DNA of 64,000 bases from Pseudomonas sp. MYb327 (GCF_040438925.1 NZ_CP159258.1:5355001-5419000); one strand, 5' to 3'; shown: positions 9,324-19,309, numbered from the stretch's first letter. Notes: a model not told the origin generated them from the letters alone. Numbers and translations are program-made.

Positions 9324-9983
9324 ATGCTCAAGCTTTATGGATTTTCGGTCAGCAACTACTACAACATGGTCAAGCTGGCGCTGTTGGAGAAGGGACTGCC
9401 GTTCGAAGAAGTAACGTTTTACGCGGGTCAGGCTCCTGAAGCGTTGGCCATCAGCCCCCGTGGCAAGGTGCCGGTATTGGGTGTCGAACAGGGTTTCGTC
9501 AACGAAACCAGCGTGATCCTCGAATACATCGAACAAAGCCAAAAAGGCACGCCGCTGCTGCCGAGCGATCCTTTCGAACGGGCGCAGGTGCTGGCGCTGG
9601 CCAAGGAAATCGAGCTGTACATCGAGTTGCCGGGCCGGGCTTGCTACCCCGAAGCATTTTTCGGCATGACGCTGCCTGATGCGATCAAGGAAAAGACCAA
9701 AACCGAATTGTTGCTGGGTATTGCTTCCCTGGCCAGGCACGGCAAGTTCAGCCCGTATGTGGCAGGCGACAGTTTGAGCGTGGCGGATCTGTATTTTCTG
9801 TACAGCGTGCCGCTGGCCTGTGCCGTGGCGAAAAAGCTGTTTGATATCGACCTGTTGGCTGAGCTGCCGGCGGCCAGGGCGCTGCTGGAGCGCCTGGAGA
9901 AAAACCCGAACGTGCAGCGGATTGCGGCGGACAAGGAAGCGGCAATGCCGGCGTTTATGGCGATGGTCGCGTCCAAGAAGTAG
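9324..9983 (+). CDS. Glutathione S-transferase family protein (copy 1)
   Basis: A 219-residue cytosolic GST. The thioredoxin-like N-terminal domain (about residues 1-78) starts MLKLYGFSVSNYYNMVKLAL and contains the cis-proline motif GKVPVL and the glutathione gamma-glutamyl contact region ETSVILEYIE. The all-helical C-terminal domain follows, with the N-capping segment SVADLYFLYSVP. The substrate is not predictable. Its paralogue lies 210 nt downstream in the same direction. GTG at 9321 directly precedes the ATG; I prefer ATG. Confidence 0.9.
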   Translation: MLKLYGFSVSNYYNMVKLALLEKGLPFEEVTFYAGQAPEALAISPRGKVPVLGVEQGFVNETSVILEYIEQSQKGTPLLPSDPFERAQVLALAKEIELYIELPGRACYPEAFFGMTLPDAIKEKTKTELLLGIASLARHGKFSPYVAGDSLSVADLYFLYSVPLACAVAKKLFDIDLLAELPAARALLERLEKNPNVQRIAADKEAAMPAFMAMVASKK

Positions 9984-10193
9984 TTGCGGAGGCGTCTGAC
10001 GGGTGTGATCAGTACGTGTCAGGAGATTCGCAAACTCTTGTCCCACATTGCCCACACCCAAGTCGGGCAACACCTTCAGGCGATTTCGTCGTACGTGGTA
10101 ATAACCAAAATCTTCCCCGGGTCTGGACAGTGTTTACCTTGAGCATCGAATCGCTTTCCCATCAGGAAGCGACGTGGTCAAGGAGACCCGGTA

Positions 10194-10868
10194 ATGTTCA
10201 AGCTTTATGGTTTTGCGGCGAGTAACTATTTCAATATGGTCAAGTTGGCACTGCTGGAAAAGGGCGTGTCATTTGAAACCGTACCGTTTCACGGTTGCCA
10301 GAATCCGGACATTCTCGCTGTCAGCCCCCGTGGGAAAGTCCCGGTCCTGGAGACCAGGCAGGGCTTTTTAAGCGAAACGGACGCTATCCTCGACTTCATC
10401 GAAGAAACCCAGCCGGGCAAGGCGCTATTGCCGACCGACCCGTTTGCGCGGGCAAGTGTTCGAGCGCTGGCCAAGGAAATCGAGTTGTACATCGAGTTGC
10501 CGGCGCGTGTTTGCTACGTCGAAGTGTTTTTCGGCGGCAGACCGACCCCTGAGGTGCTGAAAGCCAAGGCGCAGCGGGATCTGATCAAAGGGTTTACGGC
10601 CTTGAAGCAGCGTGCGCGGTTTGCGCCGTACGTGGCAGGTGAGCATTTCACGCTTGCCGATTTGTATTTTCTTTACAGCGTTGATCTGGCCGCGGACGTC
10701 GGAAAGCGCTTGTTCGACATCGACTTCCTGTCCGACATGCCAGGTGCCAAGGCTTTGCTGGAACACTTGGGCGAGAACCCGAACGTGAAAAAAATCGCCG
10801 CTGACAGACAGGCCCAAGCACCTGCTTTTCTGGAGCGTGTGCGAGCAGTAGGGAATTCGAATCGTTGA
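10194..10868 (+). CDS. Glutathione S-transferase family protein (copy 2)
   Basis: A 224-residue paralogue of the preceding gene with the same layout: N-terminal thioredoxin-like domain (MFKLYGFAASNYFNMVKLAL, GKVPVL, ETDAILDFIEE) and helical C-terminal domain (TLADLYFLYSVDLA). Identity to copy 1 is high by eye, including AKEIELYIELP in both. An AGGAG ribosome site precedes the start. It is followed by a bidirectional hairpin before convergent argH. Substrate unknown; the pair looks like a local duplication followed by divergence. Confidence 0.9.
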   Translation: MFKLYGFAASNYFNMVKLALLEKGVSFETVPFHGCQNPDILAVSPRGKVPVLETRQGFLSETDAILDFIEETQPGKALLPTDPFARASVRALAKEIELYIELPARVCYVEVFFGGRPTPEVLKAKAQRDLIKGFTALKQRARFAPYVAGEHFTLADLYFLYSVDLAADVGKRLFDIDFLSDMPGAKALLEHLGENPNVKKIAADRQAQAPAFLERVRAVGNSNR

Positions 10869-10874
10869 GAGGGA

Positions 10875-10903
10875 AAGCCCGATGGTTTTGGCCATCGGGC
10901 TTC
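10875..10903. terminator. Bidirectional hairpin between GST gene and argH
   Basis: Stem GCCCGATGG / CCATCGGGC with a short loop (TTTTG), A-rich on the left and T-rich on the right. It sits between convergent genes and can serve both. Confidence 0.65.
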
Positions 10904-10919
10904 AGGTAACGATGTCGTC

Positions 10920-12314
10920 TTAACGGCTGGCGAGCAGCGCCTGACCGCGAACCACAGCGGCCTTCACCTGCGCTGGCGCAGTTCCGCCGATGTGGTTACG
11001 GGCATTGACCGAACCTTCCAGGGTCAGCACCGCGAACACGTCCTGGTCGATCTGGTCGCTGAACTTGCGCAGTTCTTCCAGGCTCATCTCCGCCAGGTCC
11101 TTGCCGCTGTCCACGCCGTACTTCACGGCATGGCCAACGATTTCATGGCAGTCACGGAACGGTAGGCCGCGACGCACGAGATAGTCAGCCAGGTCGGTGG
11201 CAGTGGAGAAACCGCGCAGGGCCGCTTCGCGCATTATCGCGTGCTTGGGCTTGATCGCCGGGATCATGTCGGCAAAGGCACGCAGCGAGTCGCGCAGGGT
11301 GTCGGCGGCATCGAACAACGGTTCCTTGTCTTCCTGATTGTCCTTGTTGTAGGCCAGAGGCTGGCCTTTCATCAGGGTCAGCAGGCCCATCAGGGCGCCG
11401 AAAACACGGCCAGACTTGCCACGCACCAGTTCCGGTACGTCCGGGTTTTTCTTTTGCGGCATGATCGAACTGCCGGTGCAGAAACGGTCCGGCAGATCGA
11501 TGAACTGGAACTGCGCGCTGGTCCACAGCACCAGCTCTTCAGAGAAGCGCGACAGGTGCATCATCGCGATGCTGGCGGCCGAGCAGAATTCGATGGCGAA
11601 GTCGCGATCCGACACGTTGTCCAGCGAGTTGCCGCCCACTGCATCGAAGCCCAGCAGTTGTGCGGTGTATTCGCGGTCGATCGGGTATGTGGTGCCGGCC
11701 AGCGCGGCGCTGCCCAAAGGCATACGGTTGGTGCGTTTGCGGCAATCGACCAGGCGCTCGTAATCACGGCTGAGCATTTCGAACCAGGCCAGCATGTGGT
11801 GCCCGAAGGTCACAGGCTGCGCGGTTTGCAGGTGGGTGAAGCCCGGCATGATGCTGCCGGACTCGCGCTCGGCCTGTTCCAGCAAGCCTTTCTGCAGGCG
11901 GGTGATTTCGCTGAGGATCAGGTCGATTTCGTCCCGCAGCCACAGGCGAATGTCGGTGGCGACCTGGTCGTTACGGCTGCGGCCGGTGTGCAGCTTTTTG
12001 CCGGTTACGCCGATGCGGTCGGTCAGGCGTGCTTCGATGTTCATGTGCACGTCTTCGAGGTCGATGCGCCAGTCGAACTGGCCGGCCTCGATTTCACCCT
12101 GGATGGTCTTCAGGCCATCGATGATGCTGTCGCGCTCGGCATCGGTCAGCACGCCCACCTTGGCCAGCATGGTGGCGTGGGCGATCGAGCCCATGATGTC
12201 GTGGCGATACAGGCGCTGGTCGAAGGTGACGGAGGCGGTGAAGCGGGCGACGAAGGCGTCGACGGGTTCACTGAAGCGGCCGCCCCAGGACTGATTGGTC
12301 TTGTCAGTGCTCAT
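10920..12314 (-). CDS. argH: Argininosuccinate lyase
   Basis: Last step of arginine synthesis: argininosuccinate to arginine and fumarate. The 464-residue protein starts [19 protein letters not shown], the usual start in pseudomonads; the reading frame stays open upstream, but that stretch is not conserved protein. The fumarase/aspartase superfamily signature [12 protein letters not shown] (catalytic serine loop) and the HTGRSRNDQ and [13 protein letters not shown] motifs are present. It is divergent from algR across a 451-bp gap. Confidence 0.97.
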   Translation of the reverse strand: MSTDKTNQSWGGRFSEPVDAFVARFTASVTFDQRLYRHDIMGSIAHATMLAKVGVLTDAERDSIIDGLKTIQGEIEAGQFDWRIDLEDVHMNIEARLTDRIGVTGKKLHTGRSRNDQVATDIRLWLRDEIDLILSEITRLQKGLLEQAERESGSIMPGFTHLQTAQPVTFGHHMLAWFEMLSRDYERLVDCRKRTNRMPLGSAALAGTTYPIDREYTAQLLGFDAVGGNSLDNVSDRDFAIEFCSAASIAMMHLSRFSEELVLWTSAQFQFIDLPDRFCTGSSIMPQKKNPDVPELVRGKSGRVFGALMGLLTLMKGQPLAYNKDNQEDKEPLFDAADTLRDSLRAFADMIPAIKPKHAIMREAALRGFSTATDLADYLVRRGLPFRDCHEIVGHAVKYGVDSGKDLAEMSLEELRKFSDQIDQDVFAVLTLEGSVNARNHIGGTAPAQVKAAVVRGQALLASR

Positions 12315-12765
12315 GAATTCGCTCGTATCGGCTGAAAAAAGATGGCGTTGAAAGCTGCCGCGGATAATAACAGGGTTGCTAATCCTGTCGCTGGCACTGG
12401 TCGACTGGTTTTCATTGTTCGGCGTGCCAGAGCCCGTGTGCGAACAATTTGCATAACGATATTTTTCATTTGAGCAATATCGTTCCGGCAACCGTCTACA
12501 GTTGGACAGTAGGATCAGCGCACTTCTCGGTGCGCAAGAGGACTATAAGAAGAGGGGTGTTCATATTGCGTATCAGCAAACCCTGTGGCGATGTGTCGCC
12601 AAAGCGTGCCTGGGCCGCTAATCGCCCGGCCGATGAAAATTTAGCTGCCCGACCAGCGGCACTTTTTGACGCTCGCGCTAGTCTTAGCGTGGATCGCGGT
12701 GACAGACGTCACTTCCCCTGTCTACGCTATCCTTGTGCGAGACTCACGCAGGAATCCAGCGCAAT
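12315..12765. other. argH/algR divergent intergenic region
   Basis: A 451-bp region with no credible gene. It contains the promoters of argH (left) and algR (right). In P. aeruginosa the sensor gene algZ/fimS lies between argH and algR; here no histidine-kinase sequence, intact or broken, is readable in any frame. A 106-codon open frame at 12449-12769 encodes a low-complexity basic peptide unlike any family I know and is not counted as a gene. Confidence 0.7.
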
Positions 12766-13512
12766 ATGAATGTCCTGATCGTTGATGACGACCCCCTTGC
12801 CCGCGAGCGCCTGAGCCAAATGGTTGGCGATCTCGAGGGATACAGCGTCCTGGAGCCTAGCGCCACGAACGGCGAAGAGGCGTTGGCACTGATCGACAGC
12901 CACAAACCGGATATCGTCCTGCTCGATATCCGCATGCCGGGCCTTGATGGCCTGCAAGTGGCGGCGAGATTGTGCGAACGCGAAACCCCGCCCGCCGTGG
13001 TGTTTTGCACGGGTCCCGATGAATTTGCCGTGGAAGCCTTACAGGCCAGCGCCGTAGGCTATCTGGTGAAACCTGTGAGAACTGAACATTTACATGACGC
13101 ATTAAAGAAAGCCGAGCGCCCCAATCGTGTCCAACTCTCGGCGCTGACCCGACCTGCTGCTGAAAGCGGCAGTGGCCCACGCAGCCATATCAGCGCCCGA
13201 ACCCGAAAGGGCATCGAGCTGATTCCGTTGGATCAGGTGGTTTACTTCATTGCCGATCACAAATACGTGACCTTGCGCCACGAGAGCGGCGAAGTGCTGT
13301 TGGATGAACCGCTCAAGGCCCTGGAAGACGAATTTGGCGACCGCTTCGTGCGCATCCACCGCAACGCACTGGTCGCTCGCGAGCGCATCGAACGGCTGCA
13401 ACGAACGCCACTCGGGCATTTCCAGCTGTTCCTCAAAGGCCTGAACGGTGACGCCTTGATCGTCAGCCGGCGCCATGTAGCCGGCGTTCGGAAAATGATG
13501 CAACAGCTTTAA
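12766..13512 (+). CDS. algR: LytTR-family response regulator AlgR
   Basis: Transcription regulator of alginate, twitching, virulence and biofilm genes in pseudomonads. The 248-residue protein has a receiver domain (about 1-120) with the acidic pocket D7-D8 and the phospho-acceptor D54 in IVLLDIRMPG, and the K of VGYLVKP. The C-terminal LytTR DNA-binding domain (about 143-245) has the typical IPLDQVVYFIADHKYVTLR and FVRIHRNALV segments. I start at the ATG at 12766 (MNVLIVDDD), since the 11 upstream in-frame residues are not family-like. hemC follows 138 nt downstream, as in P. aeruginosa, but its partner kinase gene algZ is not adjacent. Confidence 0.95.
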   Translation: MNVLIVDDDPLARERLSQMVGDLEGYSVLEPSATNGEEALALIDSHKPDIVLLDIRMPGLDGLQVAARLCERETPPAVVFCTGPDEFAVEALQASAVGYLVKPVRTEHLHDALKKAERPNRVQLSALTRPAAESGSGPRSHISARTRKGIELIPLDQVVYFIADHKYVTLRHESGEVLLDEPLKALEDEFGDRFVRIHRNALVARERIERLQRTPLGHFQLFLKGLNGDALIVSRRHVAGVRKMMQQL

Positions 13513-13650
13513 TTCGCTGGTCGCAGGCGATTATCACACCCGATTGCCGGAGTTCCGGGGCCAGGGAGGCCGAGCAGTATCTGATACAAGTCAAAGTGGA
13601 TTTGGCTGAGCTGTTATTATCCGTCGTATCTATTCAGTACGGATTGATCC

Positions 13651-14592
13651 ATGTCCTCTCGCGAAATCCGCATCGCCACCCGCAAAAGTGCCCTGGCCCT
13701 GTGGCAGGCCGAATACGTCAAAGCCCGCTTGGAGGAGGCCCATCCAGGTCTGCTCGTGACCCTGGTCCCGATGGTCAGTCGCGGTGACAAGCTGCTCGAC
13801 TCGCCGCTGTCGAAAATCGGCGGCAAGGGCCTGTTCGTCAAGGAACTGGAAACCGCGCTGCTGGAAAATGAAGCCGACATCGCCGTGCATTCCATGAAAG
13901 ACGTGCCCATGGACTTCCCCGCAGGTCTCGGTCTGTTCTGTATTTGTGAGCGCGAAGACCCGCGCGATGCGTTCGTCTCCAACACCTACGCCAGTCTGGA
14001 TGAGTTGCCGCAAGGCAGCATCGTCGGCACGTCGAGCCTGCGCCGTCAGGCCCAGTTGCTGACCCGTCGCCCCGACCTGGAAATCCGTTTCCTGCGCGGC
14101 AACGTCAACACTCGCCTGGCCAAGCTCGATGCCGGCGAATACGACGCCATCATCCTCGCGTCCGCTGGTTTGATTCGTCTGGGCTTTGAAGATCGCATCA
14201 CTTCGGCCATCAGTGTCGACGACAGCCTGCCGGCCGGTGGCCAAGGCGCCGTGGGTATCGAATGCCGAACCGCCGACAGCGAGATTCACGCACTGCTGGC
14301 GCCGCTGCATCACCAGGACACCGCCACTCGCGTGACTGCCGAACGTTCACTCAATAAACACCTCAATGGCGGCTGCCAAGTGCCAATCGCCTGCTACGCC
14401 GTGCTTGAAGGCGAGCAGATCTGGTTGCGTGGCCTGGTGGGTGATCCGAGTGGTGGTTTGTTGCTCAGTGCGCAGGCCCGTGCACCACGTGCCGATGCCG
14501 AGGGGCTGGGTGTGCAAGTGGCCGAAGATCTTTTGAGCCAGGGCGCCGATGACATTTTGAAGGCGGTGTATGGCGAGGCTGGTCACGAGTGA
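13651..14592 (+). CDS. hemC: Porphobilinogen deaminase
   Basis: Polymerises four porphobilinogens to hydroxymethylbilane in haem synthesis. The 313-residue protein carries the dipyrromethane cofactor cysteine C242 in [13 protein letters not shown] and the arginine-rich substrate-binding stretch [10 protein letters not shown]. It starts the hemC-hemD-hemX-hemY cluster; its stop codon overlaps the GTG start of hemD, indicating translational coupling. Confidence 0.97.
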   Translation: MSSREIRIATRKSALALWQAEYVKARLEEAHPGLLVTLVPMVSRGDKLLDSPLSKIGGKGLFVKELETALLENEADIAVHSMKDVPMDFPAGLGLFCICEREDPRDAFVSNTYASLDELPQGSIVGTSSLRRQAQLLTRRPDLEIRFLRGNVNTRLAKLDAGEYDAIILASAGLIRLGFEDRITSAISVDDSLPAGGQGAVGIECRTADSEIHALLAPLHHQDTATRVTAERSLNKHLNGGCQVPIACYAVLEGEQIWLRGLVGDPSGGLLLSAQARAPRADAEGLGVQVAEDLLSQGADDILKAVYGEAGHE

Positions 14593-15356
14593 CGAGCTGG
14601 CGCCTGCTGCTGACGCGTCCGGCGGATGAGTCGGCGGCGCTGAGCAGCGTTTTGTCCGGGCAGGGGATATTCAGCAGCAGCTTGCCGCTTTTGGACATAG
14701 CGCCGATCCCCGTGACTGACACAATGCTCGGCGTGATTCGCGACCTGGATCGTTACTGCGCAGTGATTGTGGTCAGCAAGCCGGCAGCCCGGATCGGCAT
14801 CGACCTGCTCAATCAGATGGGGTCGAGCTTACCGCGTGTGAAATGGTTCAGCGTTGGTGCGGCGACGGCGCAGATTCTCGAAGATCACAGGCTGGAGGTA
14901 AGCTTCCCGGCGGAAGGCGATGACAGCGAAGCCTTGCTTGAACTTGCAGCATTGCGCGAGGCTGTCGCCCGGCCTCATCCGCGTGTGCTGATCATGCGCG
15001 GAGAGGGTGGGCGCGAGTTGTTGGCGGAGCGCTTGCGCAAGCTAGGTGCTAGTGTCGATTATCTGGAGTTGTATCGCCGCGAGCTGCCGCAGTACCCGCC
15101 GGCAACGTTGCCGGACCGGATCAGGGCGGAACGCCTGAACGGGCTGGTGGTCAGCAGTGGACAGGGTTTTGAGCACCTGCACCAATTGGCAGGCGATGCC
15201 TGGCCGCAGTTGGCACAGTTGCCGTTGTTTGTACCAAGCCCCAGGGTTGCCGAGCTGGCACGTGCCGCCGGTGCCCGCACAGTTGTGGATTGCCGCGGCG
15301 CCAGTGCCGCGGCTTTGCTGACGGCGTTACGGGAGCATCCCGAGGCCGTTCTCTAA
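14589..15356 (+). CDS. hemD: Uroporphyrinogen-III synthase
   Basis: Cyclises hydroxymethylbilane to uroporphyrinogen III with ring-D inversion. At 255 residues it has the usual length and begins [15 protein letters not shown] from GTG at 14589, overlapping the hemC stop by 4 nt. HemD is weakly conserved; recognisable parts are the N-terminal LLTRP motif, ...VSKPAARIG and the C-terminal [17 protein letters not shown] segment. Position after hemC confirms the call. Confidence 0.93.
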   Translation: MTSWRLLLTRPADESAALSSVLSGQGIFSSSLPLLDIAPIPVTDTMLGVIRDLDRYCAVIVVSKPAARIGIDLLNQMGSSLPRVKWFSVGAATAQILEDHRLEVSFPAEGDDSEALLELAALREAVARPHPRVLIMRGEGGRELLAERLRKLGASVDYLELYRRELPQYPPATLPDRIRAERLNGLVVSSGQGFEHLHQLAGDAWPQLAQLPLFVPSPRVAELARAAGARTVVDCRGASAAALLTALREHPEAVL

Positions 15357-15372
15357 TGCAAAGGATGGATAC

Positions 15373-16515
15373 GTGAGCGAAACAGCCTTGCCTAAAGATG
15401 ACGTCCAGCCAGTGCTCGATGCGCCGGTTGAAACTCCACCTCCTGCCGCAGAACAGCGCAAAGGCAATGGGCTGGCAATCGCCGCGCTGCTGCTCGGGGC
15501 TGCCGGCGTCGCCGTCGGCGGGTGGGGAGTCTGGCAGGTGCGTCACCTGCAAGCGACTAATCAGCAGCAGTTGAGTCAAGTGCAGGCGTTGAGTGACGAG
15601 GCGCAAAGTCTCAAGCTCAATGAACAGCGTCTGAGCGCACGCCTGGACCAACTGCCGGCTGCCGATGTGATTGAAGAACGCAGCCGCCTGGTGGCGCAGT
15701 TACAGGGCGATCAACAGCGCCTGAATCAACGTCTGGAAACCGTCCTCGGCGCCAGCCGCAAGGATTGGCGTCTGGCCGAGGCCGAGCACTTGCTGCGTCT
15801 GGCCAGCCTGCGTCTTTCGGCCTTGCAGGACATCAGCAGCGCCCAGGCCCTGGTCCAGGGTGCCGACGAAATTCTCCGCGAACAAAACGATCCAGGCTCC
15901 TTTGCCGCTCGCGAGCAAGTGGCGAAAACCCTTGTGGCCTTGCGCAGCACCGAGCAACCGGATCGCACCGGGCTGTTCCTGCAACTGGGTGCACTGCGCG
16001 ACCGCGTGACAGGCCTGACCGAGCTGGCGCCGGAGTACAAGGACCGTGGCGAATCCTTGCTAGGCCTGACCGCCGATGGCGACGGTGCCAGTCGCTGGGC
16101 GCAGTGGTGGGATCAGATTTCGCGATACATCCGCATCGATTTCAATGCCGATAAAAATGTTCGTCCGCTGCTGGCCGGGCAGAGCCTGAGCCAGGTGCGC
16201 CTCGCCCTTAGCCTGGCGCTGGAGCAGGCGCAATGGGCCGCGCTCAATGGCCAGGCAGCGGTTTACTCCCAGGCGCTGGATGAGGCGCGAGACGTGCTCA
16301 AGGGTAATTTCAATCCGGACAATCCGCAGAGCAAAGTCATGCTCGAGCAGGTGGCCGAATTGAGCAAGCAGCCCGTCACCGTCGTCACCCCGGACCTCGC
16401 CGGCACGCTGAGTGCGGTGCAGGGTTATCTTGAACGACGTAACGTCAATGCCGAGGACTCGATCAAGCCGCTGGCGAAACCTGCCGAGAGCACGACGCAG
16501 GAGGTAACGCCATGA
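15373..16515 (+). CDS. hemX: HemX-like membrane-anchored protein
   Basis: A 380-residue protein often annotated as uroporphyrin-III C-methyltransferase but lacking the SAM-dependent methyltransferase fold. Residues about 1-30 are cytosolic and proline/acid-rich; one membrane helix (LAIAALLLGAAGVAVGGWGV, near 35-55) follows, then a long alpha-helical periplasmic part with coiled-coil character (QQLSQVQALSDEAQSLKL and onward). GTG start at 15373, 16 nt after hemD; its stop overlaps the hemY start by 4 nt. The real role is unknown; a structural or regulatory role with HemY in tetrapyrrole synthesis is inference from the conserved pairing. Confidence 0.88.
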   Translation: MSETALPKDDVQPVLDAPVETPPPAAEQRKGNGLAIAALLLGAAGVAVGGWGVWQVRHLQATNQQQLSQVQALSDEAQSLKLNEQRLSARLDQLPAADVIEERSRLVAQLQGDQQRLNQRLETVLGASRKDWRLAEAEHLLRLASLRLSALQDISSAQALVQGADEILREQNDPGSFAAREQVAKTLVALRSTEQPDRTGLFLQLGALRDRVTGLTELAPEYKDRGESLLGLTADGDGASRWAQWWDQISRYIRIDFNADKNVRPLLAGQSLSQVRLALSLALEQAQWAALNGQAAVYSQALDEARDVLKGNFNPDNPQSKVMLEQVAELSKQPVTVVTPDLAGTLSAVQGYLERRNVNAEDSIKPLAKPAESTTQEVTP

Positions 16516-17750
16516 AGCGCCTGTATGTGATCGTGTTCCTCGTCATCGCCGCTGCGGCCGCGCTGGGTCTGGCGATTGCCGAGCACGCCGGCTACGTACT
16601 GATCGCTTACAAGTCCTTCCGTTATGAGTCGAGCCTGTGGGCCACACTGGCTCTGATAGCCGTGCTCTGGCTGGTGATCTGGGGTATCAAGGCGTTGATC
16701 GAACTGGTGATGACATCCAGCGGCGTGGTCAATCCCTGGTCGCGGCGCAATCGCAGCCGTCGGGTGCAGGTGGCAATCGAACACGGTCAGCTGGATCTGG
16801 CCGAAGGTCGTTGGGCCAGCGCGCAGCGTCATTTGTCCCGGGCTGCAGAAGCCGAGCACCAACCGTTGCTGTATTACCTCGGTGCCGCCCGTGCCGCGAA
16901 CGAACAGGGTCATTACGAGCAAAGCGACAACCTGCTGGAGCGCGCTTTGGAGCGTCAGCCCCAAGCGGAGTTGGCGATCGCCTTGAACCACGCGCAGTTG
17001 CAGACCGATCGCGGCGATACCGAAGGCGCCCTGGCGACCCTTCAGGCGATGCACGAGCGTCACCCCCATAACGCACAGACCCTGCGCCAGTTGCAGCGCC
17101 TGCATCAGCAGCGCGGCGAATGGTCGGCGGTGATTCGCCTGCTGCCAGAGTTGCGCAAGGATAAAGTCCTGCCACCGGCTGAACTGGCCGAACTGGAACG
17201 CCGAGCCTGGGGCGAGAACCTGTCACTGGCTGCGCATCAGGAAGCGGACGGCACCGTCGGCCTGCAGTCACTCAATCGCGCCTGGCAGCAACTGACTTCG
17301 AGTCAGCGTCAGGAGCCGGCATTGGTACTCGCATATGCTGATCAACTGCGGCAATTGGGCGCTCAGGCCGAGGCCGAAGAGGTCCTGCGCACCGCACTCA
17401 AGCGCAACTACGACAGCCATCTGGCGCGCCTTTACGGGTTGGTACGCGGTGCTGATCCGGCACGGCAGCTGCAACTCGCCGAAGGTTGGCTCAAGGATCA
17501 TCCGGCCGATCCAAGCCTGTTGCTGACACTGGGTCGCCTGTGTCTGCAAAGCAGCCTGTGGGGCAAGGCCCGGGACTATCTGGAAAGCAGCCTGCGTGTG
17601 CAGCGCAATCCGGAAGCCTGCGCCGAACTGGCACGCCTGCTGGCGCAGATGGGTGATACCGAGCGCAGCAATCAACTGTTCCAGGAAGGTCTTGGTTTGC
17701 TGGACGAACGCTTGCTGGCGGCACCGCTGCCGGTGCCGGTTAATGCCTGA
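16512..17750 (+). CDS. hemY: HemY-like TPR membrane protein
   Basis: A 412-residue inner-membrane protein with two N-terminal membrane helices (about 5-25 and 40-62) followed by a cytosolic TPR-type helical repeat domain (from about 100 on). This is the gammaproteobacterial HemY, unrelated to the Bacillus protoporphyrinogen oxidase of that name. It overlaps hemX by 4 nt. It is required in some way for haem homeostasis in E. coli; the mechanism is unclear. The last residues are a proline-rich tail (LPVPVNA). Confidence 0.9.
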   Translation: MKRLYVIVFLVIAAAAALGLAIAEHAGYVLIAYKSFRYESSLWATLALIAVLWLVIWGIKALIELVMTSSGVVNPWSRRNRSRRVQVAIEHGQLDLAEGRWASAQRHLSRAAEAEHQPLLYYLGAARAANEQGHYEQSDNLLERALERQPQAELAIALNHAQLQTDRGDTEGALATLQAMHERHPHNAQTLRQLQRLHQQRGEWSAVIRLLPELRKDKVLPPAELAELERRAWGENLSLAAHQEADGTVGLQSLNRAWQQLTSSQRQEPALVLAYADQLRQLGAQAEAEEVLRTALKRNYDSHLARLYGLVRGADPARQLQLAEGWLKDHPADPSLLLTLGRLCLQSSLWGKARDYLESSLRVQRNPEACAELARLLAQMGDTERSNQLFQEGLGLLDERLLAAPLPVPVNA

Positions 17751-18122
17751 GCTGGGCAGCGACGGGTGACGAAAGTACCCGTGGCGAGGGAGCTTGCTCC
17801 CGCTGGGCCGCGCAGCGGCCCCTTGCTGTCCCGTTTTTTCAGTCAATAGGGAAGTTTGATTTCGCGACTGCTGCGCAGTCGAACGGGAGCAAACTCCCCC
17901 GCCACAGGCAAGCGTCCTTCACAAAAAATGTGCATTTCATTGTCAGATTTTTCCGTTCGTGGTGCGTCTTCGGCAGAGTCCTACAACGGACTACATCCGA
18001 TCCTCTAGCTTCTGTCGGGGATTCCCTACACCCCTGCTGAACTGTCCCTGCCGGGCAGCCTTGAAAGGCTGTCGCGCTTTCCTCTACCGTAGCTGTCGGT
18101 CTCTTACTGTTACGGAAAAGCC
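17751..18122. other. hemY/dsbB intergenic region
   Basis: A 372-bp gap. The left third is a REP pair (17781-17905). The remainder leads to the dsbB start and contains a C/T-rich stretch at about 17990-18090 with small inverted repeats, probably 5' untranslated. No gene is visible. Confidence 0.55.
17781..17905. repeat. REP pair (GTGGCGAGGGAGCTTGCTCCC type)
   Basis: Left arm GTGGCGAGGGAGCTTGCTCC and right arm reading CGGGAGCAAACTCCCCCGCC, separated by a middle that holds its own small hairpins around a GC-rich sequence. The same family recurs at 56522-56650. Confidence 0.8.
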
Positions 18123-18674
18123 ATGTCTTTGGGCTGTTCACGATCCTTGTTCTTCACGGTTTTCATTGCAGGCGCACTGGTCTTGGGCGTGTCCTATTAC
18201 CTGGAATATGCAGTTGGCCTCAAGCCGTGCGGCTTGTGCCTGGTGCAACGGGTTTGCCTGGCGCTGCTGACAGGTATTTGCCTGGTGGCGTCAGTGCATG
18301 GTCCCGGCCGCTTTGGCTCTTTTTTGTATTGGTTGCTGGGTTTATCCAGCAGCCTGGCCGGTACTGCCACGGCGTGGCGACAAGTGCTGCTGCAAAACGA
18401 TCCAGTGCATCAGCTGGCATCATGCGCGCCCAATCTGGGGGATCTGTTCGCAAGTGCCCCATGGATGTGTGTTGTGCAGCAGATGTTCAAAGGCACCATC
18501 GATTGCGCGCAGATCTCCTGGACGCTGTTTGATCTGAGCATCCCGGAATGGAGTCTGCTGTTCTTCGTCGCGATGGTGATTCTGAGTGTTTATCAACTGT
18601 TGCGGCTTGTCTGGATCAGCTTTCAGCGACCGCTCAGCGGCGAGTCGTCGCACCGGGCCCTGGTGCGTGATTAA
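18123..18674 (+). CDS. dsbB: Disulfide bond formation protein B (DsbB/DsbH)
   Basis: Inner-membrane quinone-dependent oxidase that reoxidises periplasmic DsbA. The 183-residue protein has four membrane helices, the first redox pair C36-C39 (KPCGLC) and a second periplasmic pair that includes C101 and C128 in the loop SCAPNLGDL...IDCAQ. An extra cysteine, C116, lies between them. Located between the hem cluster and rsd, matching the dsbH position in P. aeruginosa. Pseudomonads often have a second DsbB elsewhere. Confidence 0.93.
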   Translation: MSLGCSRSLFFTVFIAGALVLGVSYYLEYAVGLKPCGLCLVQRVCLALLTGICLVASVHGPGRFGSFLYWLLGLSSSLAGTATAWRQVLLQNDPVHQLASCAPNLGDLFASAPWMCVVQQMFKGTIDCAQISWTLFDLSIPEWSLLFFVAMVILSVYQLLRLVWISFQRPLSGESSHRALVRD

Positions 18675-18850
18675 ACACTTGTATGAACTTTATCGCCTGC
18701 GTACCTTGAAGCCACAGTCGCGCGGGCATAATCTGGCCCGCACGTGTCATTGGAATTATGTTGCTCGATGACGCTCTGCCTGGCCGACTCCTGACTTCAG
18801 GATTGCGACGGGTGTAGGGCAGCATGACCCACAAGGGAAGAGAGATCGCC

Positions 18851-19309
18851 ATGCTCGAAAGTTGTCAGAATGCTCAGGAACGTTGGGGTGGAGTACATCT
18901 GCTGATCGATCGCTGGTTGCAGGAACGTCACGAACTGGTTCGGGCCTATGATGCTCTCGGCGCCAAGCCCGAGGCGCTGGGTGAAAACCGCAAGCCCTTG
19001 CTGGAGTTCTGCGGCGTGCTGGTCGACTACGTGTCTGCCGGGCATTTCGAGATCTACGAACAGCTCACCGGGGAAGCCAAGGCTTTCAATGACAAGCGTG
19101 GTCTGGAATTGGCAGAAACCATCTACCCACGCATTGATGTCATCACCGAGAAACTGCTCGCGTTCAATGACCTGTGCGATGCCGGCAAATGTGTAGCAGA
19201 GAAGTTCAAGGAGTTGGGCGGGCTGTTGCATGAACGCTTCGAACTCGAAGACTGCCTGATCGAAGTGCTGCACACAGCTCACAAGGAAGAAGATTCGGTT
19301 CAGGCCTGA
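18851..19309 (+). CDS. algQ: Anti-sigma-70 factor Rsd/AlgQ
   Basis: Binds the primary sigma factor and shifts polymerase to alternative sigma factors; in P. aeruginosa AlgQ (AlgR2) affects alginate, nucleoside diphosphate kinase and siderophore genes. The 152-residue all-helical protein starts [20 protein letters not shown], typical for Rsd. I start at ATG 18851 (the frame is open 27 nt further upstream, at another ATG, but the extra residues are not conserved). A transcript with the downstream inverted gene is impossible, so it is likely monocistronic. Confidence 0.93.
   Translation: MLESCQNAQERWGGVHLLIDRWLQERHELVRAYDALGAKPEALGENRKPLLEFCGVLVDYVSAGHFEIYEQLTGEAKAFNDKRGLELAETIYPRIDVITEKLLAFNDLCDAGKCVAEKFKELGGLLHERFELEDCLIEVLHTAHKEEDSVQA

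Noticed and set aside
12600..12766. AlgU-type promoter in front of algR
   Set aside because: I looked for GAACTT-N16-TCTGA and found no convincing match.
12449..12769. 106-codon open frame in the argH-algR gap as a possible algZ remnant or new gene
   Set aside because: The product is compositionally basic, lacks any kinase motif and has no ribosome site; it overlaps the algR start.
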